This document shows positions 58,810-64,000 of a stretch of DNA of 64,000 nt, piece after piece (within the stretch, counting starts at the first letter, position 1; the number at the start of each line of letters is the position of its first letter). The position numbers and the translations under genes were made by a program. This DNA comes from Anisakis pegreffii. Its lineage: Eukaryota > Nematoda > Chromadorea > Rhabditida > Anisakidae. Where the stretch lies: the NCBI GenBank assembly GCA_035041965.1, contig JAPYMA010002486.1:1-64000 (forward strand), written 5' to 3'. The notes under the pieces are model-generated. The model did no database searches, was not told where the DNA came from, and worked only from the letters and a program-made list of their open reading frames with translations.

Positions 58810-59625
58810 AAATCTTTGATCTCTTTGAGGTTTGATCTCAAAGAAATAAACAAACAAGAATATCTCAATTCAAGAGATATTCAAGAAAGGGCTTAGTTTC
58901 GACACCTGTCCAATGTGATCAGTCCATAATATAACTAGATATAAAAAAATTTTGGACTTGATTATAAACATGCGTATTATGATCAGTGTTATTACTTCAG
59001 TTTATTATCAAACAACTAGAGCACACAACATACATATGCTCATATCTCCAATGTTTTACATTAATATTAACATTTAGTATCATATATCCAATCCATTGAC
59101 AGATATTGCTGTTGCATTTGCAATTCAATTTTTTACTGATTATTTGCATAATTTATAAACTATAGGACTAACATCAACAGCATTAATCAATCCCTACAAT
59201 TATGCTAATCAGAGTATCTGATCACGTATTGTTTTTATGCATTGCTGCTATTATATTGTAACATATTTGCAATTTGAAACACTAATAATAATAACCTATC
59301 AATATTGTTGACATTAATATTATTACTGATTACTATCATCGTCCCCACTGATATTCTTATTATCACTGCTCCTGATTGATATTTATTAAAATATGTACCA
59401 GCACCAGTACTCTCTCTTAAAATAATTACAAACTATCATTTCTGTTGCGCCGCATTAAAATAAAACGAATGATACGATTCACGCTATCGTCAGATAAAGT
59501 TGAGAAAGCACAGAACGGTGTCACATCATTGATAGTGATCATGCACATGGTCCAGAATCGTAGGCTGCTTGGAGTAGTGAACAAATATTTGATATTGAAT
59601 GCACAGTTAATTATGATACGATAGG

Positions 59626-59866
59626 ATATGAAAGGATATAATATGATATTTGATATCCTACAATATGATATGATATGATACAATATGATATAATTTGATA
59701 TGATATGATTTGGTATGATTTGATATGATACGATATGATATTATATGATATGATATGATATGATATGATACGATATGATTAGATATGATTTGATATGCTA
59801 TTATATGATACGGTATGATATTATATGATACGATATGATATGATTTGAGTTGATATGATTTGATAA
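59626..59866. repeat. ATATG-type short tandem repeat
   Basis: About 240 bp of imperfect (ATATG)n with ATTTG, ATACG and ATTAT variants. The 130-codon Tyr/His/Ser/Ile-rich frame on the minus strand here is only the repeat translated. Confidence 0.93.
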
Positions 59867-62251
59867 AATAGTCAATACGTGCGATACGACATACAAGAAT
59901 AAAATAAAACACAGTCAGATTTGCGGTTGATATTGTATGATAAGTAGCGAGATCTGATAGGATTGCTATATATACATATGGTATTCTTATATTTGATATT
60001 TTAAAAGGGACTAGACTGAATTGACGACGAGATTTGATATTTAATAACAATGGTATATTAGCCGGCTAGATGGCTTGGTATTCGGAGTGATGAAAGGAAG
60101 GAAATTTGACGATGAAACGATGAAGAATGGCGGAAAAATAAGAAATAAATTGAATCCTTTTAATGAGCGACGAATGAAAGTGTTTAGTTGAATTAAATTA
60201 AATTCATGTTCGCGTACGTACAAAACCGTGGAAAACAATCTTGAATTCGATATCCATAAAGCCTGCGTTAACAAATCAGAAACGGACAACATAAATAATA
60301 CGTAGTCTAACTTCCGCGTTCCATTCCATATGCCATTTACCATTTAATATCTGGTTACAGTGTAACAACAACAATAATCATCTTCAAAATCTGCCTCTCA
60401 TGTCACCGCTTTAGAGTTGACAAATAAATGTACGAATTAATTAAACAAATGTAATGAAGAAGACCGAATGAATCCGAAACGAAAGAAGAAGAACAATAAA
60501 ACTGATATTATGTTATAACGTTTCCGATATTCGATGCTACTTCTAGGTGGCTATATTCTAGCAATAAATAAACATATGTTTGATTGAAGAATAAAGAATT
60601 GCAGCAAAAAGGCTTACCCAATGTCAAGAAAATATTTTGTATCTTAACCGTCATCCATTCACCATCTATGGTTAAGCATTGCAAAAGCAACGATATTTGG
60701 TGTGGTCTATTTTCAGTCATTAATTCCAAACGTAAACTATTCATGTCAATTTATTGCTACAACACTCACTATGCCCACACTCATGTTTCTGTTGAAGAAG
60801 CAACGATCAAAGCACATAGCTAAGTCACTGGCTGAGAAACTCAATAATTGAATACGTTAAATTAATAATGTTTATTGTTATTACGTTGTTAATAGTACCT
60901 CAGTAGTAAACTTCATTTTTATGACAACTTACTCATATAACTGCTGAAATATTCACTTGATCACCTGCTCATTAAAATTTCTGGCTAAATTTCAGATATT
61001 AGTGAAATTTTCAGTTGAACATCACAACTTCTTAACAGCAACAACAGAAGCAGCATGTGAGTACTAAAAATGTGCAAGATGTGTGAATGTATAACAGGAT
61101 GCAAAGGTGGATGACGCACATGGATAAAGACTGAGATATAGATTTGGATATATTCGGATAGTGAAAGATTAGATGACATATACGGGGCAATAAGTGTATA
61201 TGTATATATGCAGTGGCTGATATGATAACTTGTTGATGACAGCAGTCAGCTCTAATAGAATTATTGCGCGATAATGCTTCGTAGTTCATCAACAGTCAAT
61301 CAATTTCTCACATGTAACGAAAGTGCAATTTGCGCACCACACCATTCACTCTAATCGAAGAAAAGTGTGTTCGTGTACAAAGAAGCAAATATGAGGCTTC
61401 TGCGTTTAAAGTGGAACAGATCGTTCCACTGACAAAAAGAAATTTTGCATCTGAAGCCTAACATGCGTTAGACAGCAACAGAAATGCAGATAGGTACATC
61501 CTCAATATGGATATATCGGTGGTGGATATCACGGATGGACGGATATGTGGTGAATTAATGGATATTTAAGATTGATAAAATCAATCACTAAATCCTCCAT
61601 ATCACTCAATATTTGTTTATATTGTTCATTAATAAAAGTAGACGACAGAAAATATTGAGCATCTACAAGATGATACGTGAACTGTTGTACACATTTGAAG
61701 AAAGTTTTATCGATATGAAATCACTTATTTAATTGAGAAAACAAAAAATTATAGATGAATGAATAAGTGGGTGGATGGAATAGATGGATAGATAGATGAA
61801 TTATAATAAATACATAAAAATATGTATAGTTTCAAAACTACCATAGGAATAATCAGTTTCAGATTTATTGCGGTTAATAACTGACGAGTATGTTTGAGCG
61901 ATGCAGCGATCTGAGAACGAAGCACTAAACACATCCGCTGCTTCATTGATAATTAGTGATTTATGCAAGTGATTAGCTCACTTCCAACACTTATACACTA
62001 CACATTCGAAAGAGAACTAGCAAAGCAGCAAATGCATAACTAATAGGGTATTAGACACACTCGGTCATCAGTAAACTGCAAAATGATAATGATGGTGAAT
62101 GACGATAATCAAACGGAAATACGGATGGATGGATGAATTAAATGAACGAAAAGTATGATTATTAGTTGCATATGATAGGTCCACGACAGTACTCAGAATA
62201 TAAGACAATTTGCAGTGAGTATAAACTGCACAAACCTACATATCTCTGGTA

Positions 62252-62550
62252 TAGCGATGTTTCTATTTCCAAAATGTTTGATTCAGTTCCTATTCTATTC
62301 TCAGAAATAGAACAGAACACTTCCAAAAGAGATAGCAATCTAAGAGCGGAACAGGACAAAACAGAAAATTCTGGGACGCGGAACCAGAACAGAATAGTTT
62401 CGGAATTCTTCGGTTGGAATTCGAAAAGATCGACATTTTGAGATTCCAACATTTGGAATTCCGACCGAATTTCAAAACTGTCTGGTTGGAGTCCGAATGT
62501 CAGAATTTCGATCGAAATTTTCTGACCGAATGTCGGTCTGTTGCCAGCAC
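62252..62550. repeat. Diverged repeat related to the 12195-12898 element at its left end
   Basis: It begins AGCGATGTTTCTATTTCC, like the termini of the 12195-12898 element, and is followed by TTCTATTCTC and GGAATTC-rich sequence. The right side ends near TGTTGCCAGCACTA. No matching inverted end or target duplication was found, so the limits are approximate. Confidence 0.4.
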
Positions 62551-64000
62551 TAACAATACCTGAATATTAGACGTAGGTGGCATTACGAAATGTTAGCGAT
62601 ATAATTGCATATCACATATTATACAAGACGCAATATCTTACCATGATGCTGCTGCCTGCATATAAGTTCTACTATAAGGGAAACGAAGGAGAATAAATAG
62701 AGAACGAAGATGTATATCCCACATCCTATCCTATCCAATCCTTTTCTGTTCTACCCTATTCGGCTCTATTCCACAACAGTAAGTGATAAACGTTTGAAGT
62801 GGTCAATTCTATGACTGAAACTCCACTACTACTATTGCTGCTTTTTTGGATGTTTATGATGGTTTGTGTATTATAGATGAATTGATTTACGCTTGTCATA
62901 TTTTTTATTTCAGAAAAGAAAAGCCAGCAGCGTTATGAAATGATAAGGATGCAGCATAAGTGCATAAAAGCACGAAATAAATTAACTTTCCAATGGATGA
63001 ATGAAACGATAACAACAAGTTCATGGTGTTGCTAGCTAGCTATTATATTATCACACTATATTAAAAGTTCCTGTTCTAAACAAGTTGTTAGCTGTCTTAT
63101 TCCTTTTCTCCTTATATGATACACTCCTTTACACATACATTCAATCAACTCGCTAAAGTAGTATGCTCGAACACGAATATGGCTAGCAAATGATAATAAA
63201 TCGCGATTCTGCTAGTGCTGTTGCTTTACATACATCGCTCGCGTGTCATAATTTTTCGAATAACAATTAGGCATGCATTTTACTACTTTTTGCATTTCCT
63301 TCTCATTAACTACCACTCAACTCAGAATGTTTATAATTTACAATCGTTACTATTAAAAGAGTGCAACTATCATTGTCAGCATTAGCTGTAGCTTGAGATA
63401 TTAAGTAGTAAAATTATTTTTTAGTAGCAATATTTGGAAGTAGTTGAATGAACTGGTAGAATGGTATGGAAAAAGAACAGCATTAAAAGTGAGTAATGCG
63501 CATGGCAAAGCGATTATATTTATCGTTTACTGATAAATCAGCGAACTCTTTTAGAGATGACAATTTTCAGAAGATATTATTTCGTAGAAAAGAACATTTC
63601 AGAGGGAATTTTCATGAGTGACGAATAGCGATAAGGCGATAGCTAGTAACATCATCTGTCTTCGAGAAAGTGACGAAACAAAGATTTGACGGCAATACAT
63701 TTTGACGTTGTGATTCGGGAGCAACAAATGAATAATTCCTACTTTCTAAGTATGTGTTTGGTGAACTAAGAAAGGGCTTCTTTGTATGTGCTCGCTGTTT
63801 TGGTTCAAAACAACAGTAAGACTAGAATTGAAATGTAGGAGAATTCTGCAGAACGAAATGAATAGAATGAGATGAAGTGAAGTGAAGTGAAGTGGAGTGA
63901 TGTGTTGTGTTTATAAAGTAATTTTCAGAATTGATATTATTTCTTATCACAACAATTAACATCAGGCGAATTCGCGTCTTCTCTGAAATTTCATGATAAG

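Larger units (their letters stand above)
57854..64000. other. No gene seen; AT-rich flank with repeats
   Basis: Apart from the tRNA-like sequence (58728-58809), the ATATG satellite (59626-59866) and a GAATTC-rich repeat stretch (62252-62550), I see only AT-rich DNA and short frames without family resemblance. It could be upstream intergenic DNA or a first intron. Confidence 0.5.

Noticed and set aside
59658..60050. 130-codon Tyr/His/Ser-rich frame
   Set aside because: Translation of the ATATG tandem repeat.

Overview
The window looks like nematode genomic DNA. It is AT-rich, splice acceptors are mostly TTTCAG-like, small exons are separated by introns of up to 11 kb, and the one recognisable gene is closest to Caenorhabditis elegans plc-1. 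The species is not identified; a parasitic (spirurid or ascarid-type) nematode is a guess from intron size and repeat load. All convincing coding sequence is on the minus strand, so transcription runs from high to low coordinates. Exon borders were deduced by eye from GT/AG sites, reading phase and remembered family similarity, without transcript data.

Region 1-2177 is a higher-order satellite array with a 177-bp basic monomer and a 730-bp super-unit. It lies in an intron of the phospholipase gene and runs off the left edge. Exons from 2198 to 16302 (probably 18050) encode phospholipase C epsilon: RasGEF (CDC25), PH-like, EF-hand-like, PI-PLC X and Y, C2 and the start of the first Ras-association domain. 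The rest of RA1, any RA2 and the stop codon lie left of the window.

Twenty-nine further exons from 22280 to 55994 encode an N-terminal low-complexity region, ankyrin repeats, a long armadillo-like helical region with Ser/Gln-rich inserts, and a FERM-like F2-F3 module. I do not recognise this as a named protein. Every exon junction keeps phase, and two more candidate exons (19465-19516 and 17944-18050) join it in frame to the phospholipase exons. The region is therefore either one very large gene (ankyrin-ARM-FERM-RasGEF-PLC epsilon, about 3,900 codons visible) or two tandem genes with alternative ends near 22.25 kb and 18.04 kb. This is the main biological question in the window.

Introns and the upstream flank carry at least eight non-autonomous hAT-like transposons. 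They were recognised from CAGNG-type terminal inverted repeats and, for most of them, 8-bp target-site duplications (three perfect). There are also long microsatellites (AT, AAT, CAG and ATATG types). From 57.9 to 64 kb I see no gene, only repeats, a tRNA-like sequence and AT-rich DNA.
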